Source: Paenibacillus aestuarii (GTDB taxonomy: Bacteria > Bacillota > Bacilli > Paenibacillales > NBRC-103111). Taken from it: DNA of 64,000 nucleotides. Below, piece by piece: positions 7,667-16,828 of this stretch; position 1 is the stretch's first letter, and each line of letters opens with the position of its first letter. The notes beneath the pieces are model-generated. The model was not told the DNA's origin and made no database searches. It worked only from the letters and a program-made list of their open reading frames with translations. The DNA lies in the NCBI RefSeq assembly GCF_027789125.1, contig NZ_JAQFVF010000027.1:1-64000 (forward strand), given 5' to 3'. Made by a program: the position numbers and the translations under genes.

Positions 7667-9033
7667 CAGTTATCCCTCCTAGAGCGGAAACGGCTCAAAT
7701 ACAGGCAATGCTCGTAGATGTTGGTGAGCGAAGCGATATCCCCGTCTTTCAGGGAAGGATGCTTGAAAATCGAGCGGCCCGGCTTCGCGTTCGCCTCGAA
7801 CATCCATATTTTTTCGTTCTGGTCGATTCCGATATCGAAACCAAGTTCACCGAGCAGATGGTTGTAGTTGTTCTCGATGCCTTCCGCCAGCTTGACGGCG
7901 GTTTCTTTGGCGCTGGTGAGCACTTGATCGGCGCGGCTGCCATAAATTTGGCGCAGCACCTGCTCCGGTGTCATCAGCTGGCCGCCGGTTCGAATATGCG
8001 TGGTTACACTGCCTTTGCCGGCTTTTTTGGCGCCGATGGCAGCAACCACCCAGTTGTTATTTCCGTTCTTGGTCATATGGAAGCGGAAATCGATCGGACA
8101 GCTGTCAATCTCAATTAAGCGGATCCCCTGCTGAGCGACGTAGTTCGATAATCTGCCGCGGCCTGTGCCGAGCATGCGCATCAGCCCTTCGAACTTGGCA
8201 TAGCGGATGAGCACGTTTTTGCCGGATTTGCGGTAGCGGACGAAATATCCTTTCTTCGGGTTGTACGTGACACGGTAAATGCCGATACCCAAGCTGCCGG
8301 CTGTCGGTTTTAAGTAAATGAACTTGTGCTTATCGAGCATTTCCTTGATCTGTTCAGCAGACGGGTTGATGCGCGATTCCGGAACAAAGCGGAACGCATC
8401 GTCACCGTCAAGCATTTTGTACACATCCCATTTATCAAAAAAGCTCCAGTTAAACAGCGGGACGCCGCGGCGCACAAAACGCTCTTTAAAGCCTTCAATT
8501 CCGGCTGTTTTCTCCGCTTTGCGGCTGGATAGTCGGTTGTAGACGACATCCGGCAGAGGGAACGTCTTGCGGGCCCAGCCGCCGCCGCTTTTGGGAACGA
8601 TGCCGTTGACGGTTTCTTGCGCCCAGTTCACATCTCTAGGGCTAAAGGCAAATTGAAACGATTTGCCGGAGCCAGTCGTCAAAATCTGCCGGATAAATCC
8701 CGTTTTAGAGCCGAATGGTGAGGTGCTGCTGGCCGTGATATTCGTTAATACGCCGATCAACGGGCCTAGTCGGAGCTCCTTGCTGCTGTTGCTCGCTGCC
8801 AGAACATTGCCGACTCTTGGAATGCGCAGCGTGCTCAGGAGCGAAAGCGGAATGTACAGATGCTGGCCGCTCTTTTTGATCAGACGTAGCGGAAGAGTGG
8901 CTGATTTGCTGCCGACCTTTACGGTAATCGATTTGGTTCCGGTTAACCGCAAAGCTTTGACGAGTTCACTTGTTAAGTAGACCGATTTATCTGTTCTTTG
9001 TACGGCGTGGAGCATGCACGTTGTCAAACTCAT
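7666..9033 (-). CDS. YheC/YheD-family ATP-grasp protein, copy 3 (long, YheD-like)
   Basis: A 455-aa long form. About 100 extra N-terminal residues form a basic, beta-rich domain (ITVKVGSKSATLPLRL) before the GPLIGVLTN start of the shared core. The core has YLKPTAGSLGIGIYRV, HIRTGGQL and FEANAKPGRS. The length matches what I recall for B. subtilis YheD, while the short copies match YheC. AGGAGGGTAACCTA precedes the ATG. An 80-bp gap with a hairpin separates it from copy 2, the only sizeable gap in the array. Confidence 0.88.
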   Translation of the reverse strand: MSLTTCMLHAVQRTDKSVYLTSELVKALRLTGTKSITVKVGSKSATLPLRLIKKSGQHLYIPLSLLSTLRIPRVGNVLAASNSSKELRLGPLIGVLTNITASSTSPFGSKTGFIRQILTTGSGKSFQFAFSPRDVNWAQETVNGIVPKSGGGWARKTFPLPDVVYNRLSSRKAEKTAGIEGFKERFVRRGVPLFNWSFFDKWDVYKMLDGDDAFRFVPESRINPSAEQIKEMLDKHKFIYLKPTAGSLGIGIYRVTYNPKKGYFVRYRKSGKNVLIRYAKFEGLMRMLGTGRGRLSNYVAQQGIRLIEIDSCPIDFRFHMTKNGNNNWVVAAIGAKKAGKGSVTTHIRTGGQLMTPEQVLRQIYGSRADQVLTSAKETAVKLAEGIENNYNHLLGELGFDIGIDQNEKIWMFEANAKPGRSIFKHPSLKDGDIASLTNIYEHCLYLSRFRSRRDN

Positions 9034-9081
9034 TAGGTTACCCTCCTAAACTTGTTACCCTATGGGAAGCCCGCGCCAAAG

Positions 9082-9103
9082 CAGGCAGACTTGAATCTGC
9101 CTG
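9082..9103 (-). promoter_or_regulatory. Hairpin in the gap between copies 2 and 3
   Basis: An 8-bp perfect stem, CAGGCAGA with TCTGCCTG, and a 6-base loop, lying on the minus-strand transcript between two coding regions. Only three T residues follow, so partial termination or mRNA processing is more likely than a full stop. Confidence 0.45.
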
Positions 9104-9113
9104 GTTCGGGCAG

Positions 9114-10244
9114 CTATGAGCCCAGTTTTTTGTGTAATAAAAATCCGGCATAACGGATCGGATTGGCGATGGCTTGCTGACGCGCCTCTTCATTGCGCAT
9201 GCGTGCAAATATCGTTCGCCCCGGTTTGGAATTTACTTCCAGAATCCATATGGAGCCTTGGATATCAATCCCGATATCGATGCCCAGCTCCGCCAACCGT
9301 CCGTGGTACTTCTCCAGCAGCGGCGGGATCCGGCTTGAGAGCTCAGTGAGAGCAGCGATCAGTTCTGCAGCTTTCGCCGCGCCAAACTGCCGCTCCAGGA
9401 AGGAGGAGACTTCTTCCGCACTGCCGCCGCCATGCAAATTGGAGGTGACACTGCCAGGCATGCCGGTGCGGACAGCCATGCCAGTCGTTGCCCATAGTCC
9501 GCGTTCGTTCTTTTGCACGAGGGAGCGAACATCGTACACCGTCCCTTCCCGGGACAGCAGAGATAGGTACTGCTGCATTAAATAAGGTCTGCTGCCGATG
9601 AAGCTGCGAAGCCATTGCCAGCAGGCTTCGAATTGCTTGAACTGGCAGTGGACCGGCAAGTTTCGGGCGCTGCGGCCGTGCACTGTGAACAGCTCCCCTT
9701 GATCCGGGGAGACCTCTCTGTGCAGATGCAGAGCGCCTTTGCCTTGACTGCCGCCTTGCGGCTTGAGAAAGACGTCCTGGTGCTGGTTCAGCCAGCTCCG
9801 TAAGTCGTGCTCGCTGTTTAGCATCCTGGTTTCCGGCAAATAGGGGCTTAAGGCGCCATCCCGCTGCAGCATCCGATGCACTTCCAGCTTGCTGCCCAGT
9901 CCGTAGCCGAGAAAACGAATGTCAGGCCGCTCCCGCAGTCTGCTGACATGCTCACGATACATGCGGTAACTCACCTTGCTGCTGAAAAAAGAGCGGTCAT
10001 AAATAAGCTGCGGCAGCGGATAGATGCGTGTGACCCATTCTTGGCGCTTGGGAATATACGTATGCCCTGTTACCGTATGTTGCTGCCAATCAATTCGATT
10101 GGGCGAGAACACGAACACATCGAGATTCTCTTGCTGACCCAGAATAATTAGGCGTTCATAAAACGATGCATTCGCAAACGGAAGCTTGCCATGCAATTCT
10201 GTCACCATGATGCCAAGTAACGGCCATGCCCTGTTCCGCTGCAT
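9114..10244 (-). CDS. YheC/YheD-family ATP-grasp protein, copy 2
   Basis: A 376-aa short form with FLKPQGGSQGKGALHL, NLHGGGSAEE and EVNSKPGRT. The start ATG lies 9 bases after the stop of copy 1, and the ribosome binding site GAGGTGA overlaps that stop. The family assignment is secure from the two nucleotide- and metal-binding motifs and from the YDRSFF motif of the N-terminal domain. The substrate is unknown. Confidence 0.88.
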   Translation of the reverse strand: MQRNRAWPLLGIMVTELHGKLPFANASFYERLIILGQQENLDVFVFSPNRIDWQQHTVTGHTYIPKRQEWVTRIYPLPQLIYDRSFFSSKVSYRMYREHVSRLRERPDIRFLGYGLGSKLEVHRMLQRDGALSPYLPETRMLNSEHDLRSWLNQHQDVFLKPQGGSQGKGALHLHREVSPDQGELFTVHGRSARNLPVHCQFKQFEACWQWLRSFIGSRPYLMQQYLSLLSREGTVYDVRSLVQKNERGLWATTGMAVRTGMPGSVTSNLHGGGSAEEVSSFLERQFGAAKAAELIAALTELSSRIPPLLEKYHGRLAELGIDIGIDIQGSIWILEVNSKPGRTIFARMRNEEARQQAIANPIRYAGFLLHKKLGS

Positions 10245-10253
10245 AAGCTCACC

Positions 10254-11630
10254 TCAAAACTTCGCTAAATATCTGGCATACTGGACGATTTGTTTCACGG
10301 AAGGTCTTATTTTACGCTCATTGTTCAGCGGTGTATTGTCATCTTTGGAAGGTTTGGAATTGACTTCCAGAAGCCAAACCTTCCCAGTATTGTCTACGGC
10401 CAGGTCGATTCCCAGCTCGCCGAAATGATTGTCGATTTGCGTTTCAATGCCTTTGGCGATATCCAGTGCTGACTTGCGCAGCCGTGCTAAGGTTGAGGCG
10501 CGTGACTGTGCCCCTAGCGTCGATTTGCCAAGAGCCTCTTTGACAGGAGCAAGCGTCCCGCCGCGGGCCAGATTCGAGACAAAATGCTGCGATCCCGCGA
10601 TACGACCCACTATCGAAGTGATATCCCACTGGCCTTGCGCCCCTTTCTGCACAAGCGCCCGGAAATCAATCGGACGACCCCCGGTTGTGATCAGGTCGAG
10701 CCCTTGCTGGATCTGGTAGCGCTGGGACTTCAGCTTGCCGGATAACGCCTGAAAAACGGCTGTAAGTGAAGGGAAGACCTGCCTGCGGGCGCCGCTGAGA
10801 TTCGCAAAATGACAAGTAAACGTGTTATCAGGTTCCTTGCGGATCCGAATGATGCCTTTGCCAAGGCTTCCGGTAATCGGTTTAAGGAAAAGTACGGAGT
10901 GGCGGCTGGACATCGATTTTAACATTTGGTAATTTTTTAACAGATAGGACTCAGGCAAGTAACTGTGTAGACTACTGTCTTTACGCAAAGCTTCGAATAC
11001 TTCCGTTTTGTTCAAATATTTTTCATTGAAAACTTCAGCCCCGTATTTGCTCTTCGCATCTTTCATGAATTGTTGAACATTCGTCATGTTTTCGTATTTG
11101 CGGGAAGTCAGCCGGTTGTAGATGACGTTGGGAATCGGGAACGTTTTTTTGCTCCAAGAACCATTGGAATAGGAATAGGCGGATACAGATTGTGCAGAAC
11201 CATGCATTTCACCAGGCGGGAAAAAACAGACCATTGCGCCAAACATGGCGCAGGCATCGCTCAATTCCTTGGCGAAGGCGGTAATGGCGCCAAATGGCCG
11301 ATCCGAAGAGCCGGCGTATACGCGACTGATCATGACGCCAATCAGCGGGCCGATCGACAGCGTGCCTGTTCCCGACTTATAATGGATACAAAGCTGAGCT
11401 CCTTGATGGAGGCCGAGTTTGGATGCAAGTGTAGCGTTTAGGCGCAAACTGTTCTTAATGGAAGCGGGAACAACTCTGACTTCCTGTTTGGCAGAACCAA
11501 ACCGCAGAGTAATAGTATGATTGACTGGGACTTTCCACTTTTTAACAATGGCTTCACTTAGAACAACGGTCCGTTCATCCAAATAGATGCTGGTGCCTTG
11601 AATGGATATCCCGATTTTCGTCCTGGTCAA
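10254..11630 (-). CDS. YheC/YheD-family ATP-grasp protein, copy 1 (long, YheD-like)
   Basis: A 458-aa long form, first gene of the array. It has the extra N-terminal domain (residues 1 to about 100), then GPLIGVMISRVY, FLKPITGSLGKGIIRI, NLARGGTL and EVNSKPSKD. It starts at TTG with GAAGGAG about 9 bases upstream; no ATG start is available close by. The array promoter must lie in the 170-bp gap to yheA. I did not find a convincing sigma-E or sigma-K promoter there, although CATATGAT on the minus strand near 11690 is loosely similar to a sigma-E -10. Confidence 0.88.
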   Translation of the reverse strand: MTRTKIGISIQGTSIYLDERTVVLSEAIVKKWKVPVNHTITLRFGSAKQEVRVVPASIKNSLRLNATLASKLGLHQGAQLCIHYKSGTGTLSIGPLIGVMISRVYAGSSDRPFGAITAFAKELSDACAMFGAMVCFFPPGEMHGSAQSVSAYSYSNGSWSKKTFPIPNVIYNRLTSRKYENMTNVQQFMKDAKSKYGAEVFNEKYLNKTEVFEALRKDSSLHSYLPESYLLKNYQMLKSMSSRHSVLFLKPITGSLGKGIIRIRKEPDNTFTCHFANLSGARRQVFPSLTAVFQALSGKLKSQRYQIQQGLDLITTGGRPIDFRALVQKGAQGQWDITSIVGRIAGSQHFVSNLARGGTLAPVKEALGKSTLGAQSRASTLARLRKSALDIAKGIETQIDNHFGELGIDLAVDNTGKVWLLEVNSKPSKDDNTPLNNERKIRPSVKQIVQYARYLAKF

Positions 11631-11803
11631 TAGCGAACACTCCTTCCAGCATCAAAAATGGCATTGCCGTTTAAGCAAAGTAAACTACTCCATCATATGA
11701 GGACATATATCTAGTGGTGCTTAGGAAACTGGCTGAAAGCACCATGGGAAAAGCCCAACGCGTCAACTGAAGCCAATCCAACAACTTAACGGAGGGATAA
11801 GAC

Positions 11804-12139
11804 ATGAACGTACATGATAAAGCGTATGATCTGGCTAGAGCAATTAAGGAAAGCAGCGAGTACCAAGAGATGCAGCAGCTTCGGATGCAGATCGACAAGG
11901 AGCCGGCCGCGAAAAGCATGATGGACGATTTCAACACCCACCAGGCAGCGTTCCAGCAAAAGATGGCAGCAGGTGAAATGCCGCCACAAGTAGATATGGA
12001 TCGGATGCAGAGCATGTACGAGGCCATGGCGCAAAATCCGAGCATCAAGAAGCTGTTTGATGCGGAGCGCCGGCTGTCGATTGTGCTGGAAGATGTGCAG
12101 CGCATCATCGCTGAGCCGATTGAGAGCATGCTGAAATAG
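11804..12139 (+). CDS. yheA: YlbF/YmcA-family protein YheA
   Basis: A 111-aa, almost wholly helical, charged protein matching the YheA branch of the YlbF/YmcA family, with no catalytic motif. Relatives YlbF and YmcA act in complexes that affect mRNA processing and development; the role of YheA itself is not established. It faces away from the five YheC/YheD genes, and in Bacillus yheA also sits next to yheC/yheD, so synteny supports the name. GGAGGGATAAGAC precedes the ATG and a terminator follows. Confidence 0.88.
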   Translation: MNVHDKAYDLARAIKESSEYQEMQQLRMQIDKEPAAKSMMDDFNTHQAAFQQKMAAGEMPPQVDMDRMQSMYEAMAQNPSIKKLFDAERRLSIVLEDVQRIIAEPIESMLK

Positions 12140-12144
12140 CGATT

Positions 12145-12195
12145 AGAGGACTTTCTGAGATCGTTTAAATCGATCGCGGGAAGCCCTCTTTTTTT
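12145..12195 (+). terminator. Terminator after yheA
   Basis: AGAGG-CTT-C pairs with G-GAAG-CCTCT around an inner GATCG/CGATC stem, followed by seven T residues. Confidence 0.8.
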
Positions 12196-12326
12196 ATGGC
12201 GTGCAAGGTTTCAGCAGACTTTCAGGTTTTATTAAGGAGAAACTCATAATTTCGGGAAGTGTTCCGCGTATAATGAGAGAATCAAAGCTTGAGTGGACCG
12301 AGCGGTTATTGAAAGGGGGCCAAACG

Positions 12327-12674
12327 GTGAAAAGGTCGAAATGGTTGAAATGGCAAATTGGTGCGGTGGTCATCGCGATAGTGTTCTATTTATTTCAAGA
12401 AGTGAAAGCAAGCCCTGAATTTTTAGCTGCAGCAGCGGCGGCCACGAAGCAAAAAGCTCCTGTTGTTGAGCAGCAAAAGCCGGAGCCAGCTTTCGGGAAC
12501 GGCTCGGCTCCCGGGAATGAGACAAGATCCAAGTCCCGCCGGGAAGGAAGGCGTGGAGGCGTAGCTCAGGGGAATGGTGGAAACCGGGCAGGGAATGGCT
12601 CCGACAACCTGAATCAGGGGCGCAGCTCGACGAACGCTCAGGTACAGCCTCATACCAGATCACAAGCATCCTAG
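12327..12674 (+). CDS. Small membrane-anchored protein with Gly/Asn-rich tail
   Basis: About 115 aa from GTG 12327, which has AAAGGGGG about 6 bases upstream. A short basic N-terminus is followed by one membrane segment (residues ~10-23, IGAVVIAIVFYLF). An alanine-rich stretch and a low-complexity outer tail rich in Gly, Asn, Arg, Ser and Gln follow (GNGGNRAGNGSDNLNQG). I do not recognise a domain. It heads a three-gene cluster with an ApbE-like flavin transferase and a ferric-reductase-like protein, where an FMN-binding acceptor would be expected. No FMN-attachment motif of the [ST]GA[ST] type is present. It may be a tether or a degenerate partner. Confidence 0.6.
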   Translation: MKRSKWLKWQIGAVVIAIVFYLFQEVKASPEFLAAAAAATKQKAPVVEQQKPEPAFGNGSAPGNETRSKSRREGRRGGVAQGNGGNRAGNGSDNLNQGRSSTNAQVQPHTRSQAS

Positions 12675-12709
12675 AACAGTGTATCAGCGCAGATGGGGAG
12701 AGGATTACG

Positions 12710-13681
12710 ATGCTGCATGAAAAAGTTTTTCGCTCGATGAACACACAAATTCATATCTTGCTGGAGGAGTCAGGTTATACCCCAGAGATTGATGCATATA
12801 TCGAAACATGTTTTCAAGAGACGGAACAGCGGTTTAGCCGTTTTCGACCGGCGAGCGAGCTATCGCAATTAAACCAGTTGGCCGGCGAACGCTGCCTGAT
12901 CTCTTTGCCAATGCTGCAAGTGCTGGAACAGTCACGATACTATATGGAGCAAACGGAGGGCGTATTTAATATATTTATGCTCGATGCACTGCAGAGAGCG
13001 GGCTATGCCGAGTCCTTTGAAAAGATTCGCGGCAAAGCTCAAACGCTGCCTCCTCGTGAGCTGCCTCCATGCGCGCTCCGCTCCAAGCTCGACATCGATG
13101 CGGCGATGAGGTCTGTTCAGCTCCCGTCTCAGCATCACATGGATTTGGGAGGTATTGTCAAAAGCTGGGCCGTCGAGCAGCTGGCGCTTAGTTTGCAGCG
13201 CGAGTGGGGACAGGAGCGAGGCGTGATCAGCGCTGGCGGCGATGTCAAAGTATGGGGCGGAGCCGGCGTCAACGATCCGTGGATCGTTGCGATCGATAAC
13301 CCGCATGCAGCGGATGCGGATGATCTTTTGCTGGAGCTGTCCTCGGGAGCAGTAGCGACTTCCAGTACGCTTCGCAGAAGCTGGCAGACTAGCGAGGGCA
13401 TCATGCATCATTTGATGGATCCGGCGACGATGCTGCCGAGCCAAAGCTCGGTCGTGCAATGTTCCGTAATCGGCAGCGATTTGACCGCTTGTGAAGTTTG
13501 GGCGAAGGTGCTGTGCATCCTGGGCTTGGAAGCAGGCATCACCCGGCTAGGGCAGCATGCGGAAGGCTTGGAGGCCGTGCTCTTCACGGCGGATGGCGGC
13601 GTTCATCATGTCAAGCCGGGTTTTCGTTATATTCAAAAACAATGGATAGGCCTGCATGCTGACGTTCAGCATTTGGTTTGA
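12710..13681 (+). CDS. ApbE-family FAD:protein FMN transferase, divergent
   Basis: A 323-aa protein with the ApbE layout: FRSMNTQIHI at the start, HMDLGGIVKSWAVEQ (FAD site), ISAGGDVKVWG, ATSSTLRR and HHLMDPATMLPS. ApbE enzymes attach FMN from FAD to Thr/Ser of membrane redox proteins. Two positions that hold the catalytic Mg2+ in characterised members (Asp and Thr, four residues apart) are Glu262 and Lys266 here, and the usual DPxTG is DPATM. The protein has no signal peptide, unlike many ApbE lipoproteins. The enzyme may be altered or inactive. AGAGGATTACG precedes the ATG. Confidence 0.8.
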   Translation: MLHEKVFRSMNTQIHILLEESGYTPEIDAYIETCFQETEQRFSRFRPASELSQLNQLAGERCLISLPMLQVLEQSRYYMEQTEGVFNIFMLDALQRAGYAESFEKIRGKAQTLPPRELPPCALRSKLDIDAAMRSVQLPSQHHMDLGGIVKSWAVEQLALSLQREWGQERGVISAGGDVKVWGGAGVNDPWIVAIDNPHAADADDLLLELSSGAVATSSTLRRSWQTSEGIMHHLMDPATMLPSQSSVVQCSVIGSDLTACEVWAKVLCILGLEAGITRLGQHAEGLEAVLFTADGGVHHVKPGFRYIQKQWIGLHADVQHLV

Positions 13682-13719
13682 GTGTTTGGGTAGTTTTCTG
13701 TCGAAATGGAGTTGAAGCG

Positions 13720-14295
13720 ATGGTTCATTTCCTAATTAGCCTGCCGAGCTGGACTTTAATTCGCTGGTTCGGCTTAGCGGCTTATATAAGCTTGTTTATA
13801 GGGATGGCGCTCGGCATCTTATATAGCTTTCCGCAGTTGAAAGGCACTGCGAAGTTAAGAACGATGCAAATTCACACGTTGGCCAATCATTTGGGCACAG
13901 GCTTAGCGCTTCTTCATGCGCTGCTTTTGGTCATTGATGCCTATATGCCGTTTGACTGGCATGAGCTGCTCATCCCTTTTACGGCCGGGCATTCTCCGGG
14001 ATTAAATGCAATCGGTACGATCGCCATGTACGGACTGCTGCTGCTGGTGTTCACGACGGATATCAGACATAAGCTGAAAAGGAAATTGTGGCTGGCGTTT
14101 CACTTTTTAGCGTACCCGATTTTTGCCCTTGCACTGGTTCACGGCCTGCTCTTAGGGTCCGACAGCGCACAGCAGATGATTAAAATGATGTATGCCGCAA
14201 CCGCCGCGGTGCTTATTCTGCTTACGGCTTTACGCGCAGGGATAAGGCCAGCACAAAAGTCGAGTGGCAAAATGGCAAAGATGAAACAGGGTTAG
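13720..14295 (+). CDS. Ferric-reductase-like transmembrane protein
   Basis: About 191 aa with five or six membrane helices. Candidate heme-ligand histidines lie in HTLANHLGTGLALLHALL and AFHFLAYPIFALALVHGLL, the pattern of the ferric reductase/YedZ-like membrane domain. There are no cytoplasmic FAD or NAD domains, so it would pass electrons through the membrane using a partner. ATG 13720 is preferred over TTG 13678 because GGAG lies 8 bases before it; the longer form would overlap the ApbE stop. Its pairing with an ApbE gene suggests a small extracytoplasmic electron-transfer module. Confidence 0.75.
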   Translation: MVHFLISLPSWTLIRWFGLAAYISLFIGMALGILYSFPQLKGTAKLRTMQIHTLANHLGTGLALLHALLLVIDAYMPFDWHELLIPFTAGHSPGLNAIGTIAMYGLLLLVFTTDIRHKLKRKLWLAFHFLAYPIFALALVHGLLLGSDSAQQMIKMMYAATAAVLILLTALRAGIRPAQKSSGKMAKMKQG

Positions 14296-14363
14296 TATTG
14301 CGATTCCTGTCGAAACTGTCTATATTGGGAGATAGTGATAACGAAAAGAGGACATGACCCGAC

Positions 14364-15413
14364 ATGGCAAAAGCAAAAATTACAGAGCTGGATATCGTGA
14401 GGGCGCTGGCCATCATGGCCGTCGTCATGATTCATGTGACAAGCGACAGCACGGTCGACCCGGCGCTGCTCGGCAGCAGTACGCAGCTGATTAGTTTATT
14501 TTTGAACAAAATCAGTTACTTCGCAGTGCCATTATTCATTTTTATCAGCGGTATCGTCCTGTTTTATGTGTACTTTGATAAATGGAACGCCAAGCAGGCT
14601 GGAACCTTCTATTTAAAGCGCGTGCGGCAGGTGCTTGTTCCTTATATCCTCTGGTCGTTCTTCTATTATGTCTATACGCCGTGGCTCTGGACGCCCGGGC
14701 ATCCGCTGAAGATCGACTTTAGTGTCTTTCTGGAGCAGCTCAAATGGGCGGATTCAGGGTATCATCTCTATTTTATGATTATTATCGTCCAGTTTTACTT
14801 GCTCTTTCCTTTGCTGGTCTGGGCTGCCCGGAAGATGCCGTGGTTTGAAAAGACGATGGTGTTCTGGGGGCTGCTGATTCAAGCTGGCGTCTATGTATAT
14901 ACACATTGGTACGGTACTATCGAGCATAAGCCAGAGCTGTGCATCACATACTTCGGGTATTTTCTTATCGGCGGTTGGATCGGCATCCACTATACCGGAT
15001 TCCGGGCATGGCTGGCGCGTCATAAGGGCTGGGTCGTTCCTGCCGCGATTGTGTCTGGTTTCGCTTATGCGCTGTTATTTATCGGCGCGCAAAAAGGTGT
15101 CCACATCGAAAATACATGGTTTGAGGTGCTATGGCTGCTTTACAGCATTGGCATCGGCTGCAGTTTCATTTGGCTGGCACAGTTGATGCAAAAGCACGCG
15201 GCGCCACTAGGCAGATTTTTCACATCGCTGGGCTCTGTGTCCTTTGGTGTGTACCTGATGCATCCAGCGCTGCTGTCCTTGTGGAAGTACTACGTGCACA
15301 TGCCGGGCTCCATATTGATGTTCAATTTATATAACTTGATTATATTTGTACTGATCATCGCGATTCCTTGGGTGCTGACGCTGCTTTATCGGCAAGCGAG
15401 GAAACTGATCTGA
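14364..15413 (+). CDS. Membrane acyltransferase (acyltransferase family 3)
   Basis: A 349-aa polytopic protein with about ten membrane segments. It begins with [20 protein letters not shown], where the Arg and His of the family signature occur (LDxxRxxAixxVxxxH). Family members transfer acyl groups to surface polysaccharides, peptidoglycan or antibiotics; the acceptor here is unknown. AGAGGAC lies about 9 bases before the ATG. It stands alone, and a terminator-like hairpin follows. Confidence 0.85.
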   Translation: MAKAKITELDIVRALAIMAVVMIHVTSDSTVDPALLGSSTQLISLFLNKISYFAVPLFIFISGIVLFYVYFDKWNAKQAGTFYLKRVRQVLVPYILWSFFYYVYTPWLWTPGHPLKIDFSVFLEQLKWADSGYHLYFMIIIVQFYLLFPLLVWAARKMPWFEKTMVFWGLLIQAGVYVYTHWYGTIEHKPELCITYFGYFLIGGWIGIHYTGFRAWLARHKGWVVPAAIVSGFAYALLFIGAQKGVHIENTWFEVLWLLYSIGIGCSFIWLAQLMQKHAAPLGRFFTSLGSVSFGVYLMHPALLSLWKYYVHMPGSILMFNLYNLIIFVLIIAIPWVLTLLYRQARKLI

Positions 15414-15420
15414 TACGAGA

Positions 15421-15457
15421 GTGCTGCGGACTGGGGACAGTTGCGGCGCTTTTTTTC
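15421..15457 (+). terminator. Terminator-like hairpin after the acyltransferase
   Basis: GTGCTGC pairs with GCGGCGC using two G-T pairs, and seven T residues follow. Confidence 0.6.
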
Positions 15458-15950
15458 TATGAAAAAAGGTCTTTAGCGAAGCAAGCTGCAGCTTGGAAAA
15501 CGGAAAATCTTGACTACTGCCGCTTACCACTTCATCTGTCCGCATTTATTGCCTAACCGAGCGATTAAGCTAACTTGAGCAGATGAATGACTTGATTACA
15601 CACACGCGCTCCGCCCGATTTTCCGACTTATTGGCCGGCCCCCTCTTGATGCTCCAGTAGTCCGCCTTTTCCCACTTACTGACATGAAATTGCCATTCGC
15701 AGGAAAAAAGCCGCTGTAACTGGGCAAGACCTGACTACTGCAGCTATACATCGGTACTGACCGCAATTAGTTAGGCTTAATCGGATAAATCCTCGCAACC
15801 ACTTAACGCAACCAGGAGACGATATGGAAGTCAGCTTCCGCCATTGCATAGCAGCGCGGAGGGGCGGGCGAATCGTGAGCATAAGCGGCACCATCGGTTA
15901 CTCTAAAGTCTCTGATACGCTGACATACAAGTGGTTCTCTTATCATATGG
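15458..15950. other. Intergenic stretch without a recognisable gene
   Basis: About 490 bp with only short frames that lack ribosome binding sites and family resemblance. I see no repeat, RNA gene or mobile element signature. It may be a remnant of a lost gene. Confidence 0.5.
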
Positions 15951-15953
15951 AAA

Positions 15954-16002
15954 TTGTTGGTCTGTTGTAGTATACTATAAATAAAATGAAACTTAGTTTC
16001 AT
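15954..16002 (+). promoter_or_regulatory. Promoter with 17-bp palindromic operator for the methyltransferase-nitroreductase operon
   Basis: TTGTTG (15954-15959), 16 bp, and TATAAA (15976-15981) give a possible sigma-A promoter. A perfect palindrome, ATGAAACT-T-AGTTTCAT, spans 15986-16002 over the predicted start site. A second short palindrome TAGTATACTA lies at 15968-15977. The position implies repression; the regulator is not encoded nearby. Confidence 0.5.
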
Positions 16003-16034
16003 ACAACGAAACCAATCAAAAGAGGTGTTCGGGT

Positions 16035-16814
16035 ATGGCAATGAATTTTCACGATGCTCGGAATCGCATGTCCTATACGACCAGGTGTGTAGATGAAAGC
16101 TGGTTAACTTGCATTCAGAAGCATGTACACCTGACCGGCAAGCATGCTGCAGATGTTGGCTGCGGAGGCGGGATCTATGCGAAGGGACTGATTGAGGCGG
16201 GGGCTGCGCATGTGACAGCCGTCGATTTTTCGGAAGAGATGTTGCAAGGTGCAGCACGGAATTGTCAGGGAATCAGCGCAATCAATTTTGTTCACGGAAA
16301 TGCTTACGCAACAGGGCTACCGTCAGGGCAGTTCGATGTTTTGTTGGAACGGGCCTTGATTCATCATTTGGACAGGTTGGAGGAAGCCTTTCAAGAGGCT
16401 AGCCGAATCCTGACATCCAAAGGCATCTTTATTATTCAAGACCGCACGCCAGAGGACTGTTTGCTGCCAGGGGATGCATCTCACATTCGCGGTTATCTGT
16501 TTGAAAAGTATCCTGACTTGGCCAAAGTAGAAACGGGCCGCAGGCACGAAGCCGGAAAGGTGCGCGCAGCGCTAGAAGCTAATGATTTTAAGATCTTAGG
16601 CGAGGTGAAGCTCTGGGAAACGCGAGAAATATACCCGAATACCGAAGCGTTATCCCAGGATCTGCTCAAGCGCACGGGCCGCTCGATTTTGCATCAGCTG
16701 CAGGATCATGAACTTCAGGAATTAGTCGACTATATTCAGAGCAAGCTTAACCTACAAGCGCCAATTATTGAAAAAGATCGCTGGACCATTTGGTTCTGTG
16801 AAAACAATGGATGA
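16035..16814 (+). CDS. Class I SAM-dependent methyltransferase
   Basis: A 259-aa cytoplasmic enzyme. Motif I is ADVGCGGGIYAKG (near residue 38), followed by the acidic VTAVDFS and the post-I LLERALIHHL region, as in the Methyltransf_11 group. The substrate is unknown. AGAGGTGTTCGGGT lies upstream of the ATG. The last codons overlap the upstream untranslated part of the nitroreductase gene, and the two genes form an operon behind a palindromic operator. Confidence 0.85.
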   Translation: MAMNFHDARNRMSYTTRCVDESWLTCIQKHVHLTGKHAADVGCGGGIYAKGLIEAGAAHVTAVDFSEEMLQGAARNCQGISAINFVHGNAYATGLPSGQFDVLLERALIHHLDRLEEAFQEASRILTSKGIFIIQDRTPEDCLLPGDASHIRGYLFEKYPDLAKVETGRRHEAGKVRAALEANDFKILGEVKLWETREIYPNTEALSQDLLKRTGRSILHQLQDHELQELVDYIQSKLNLQAPIIEKDRWTIWFCENNG

Positions 16815-16828
16815 GAGGATTTCGTACA

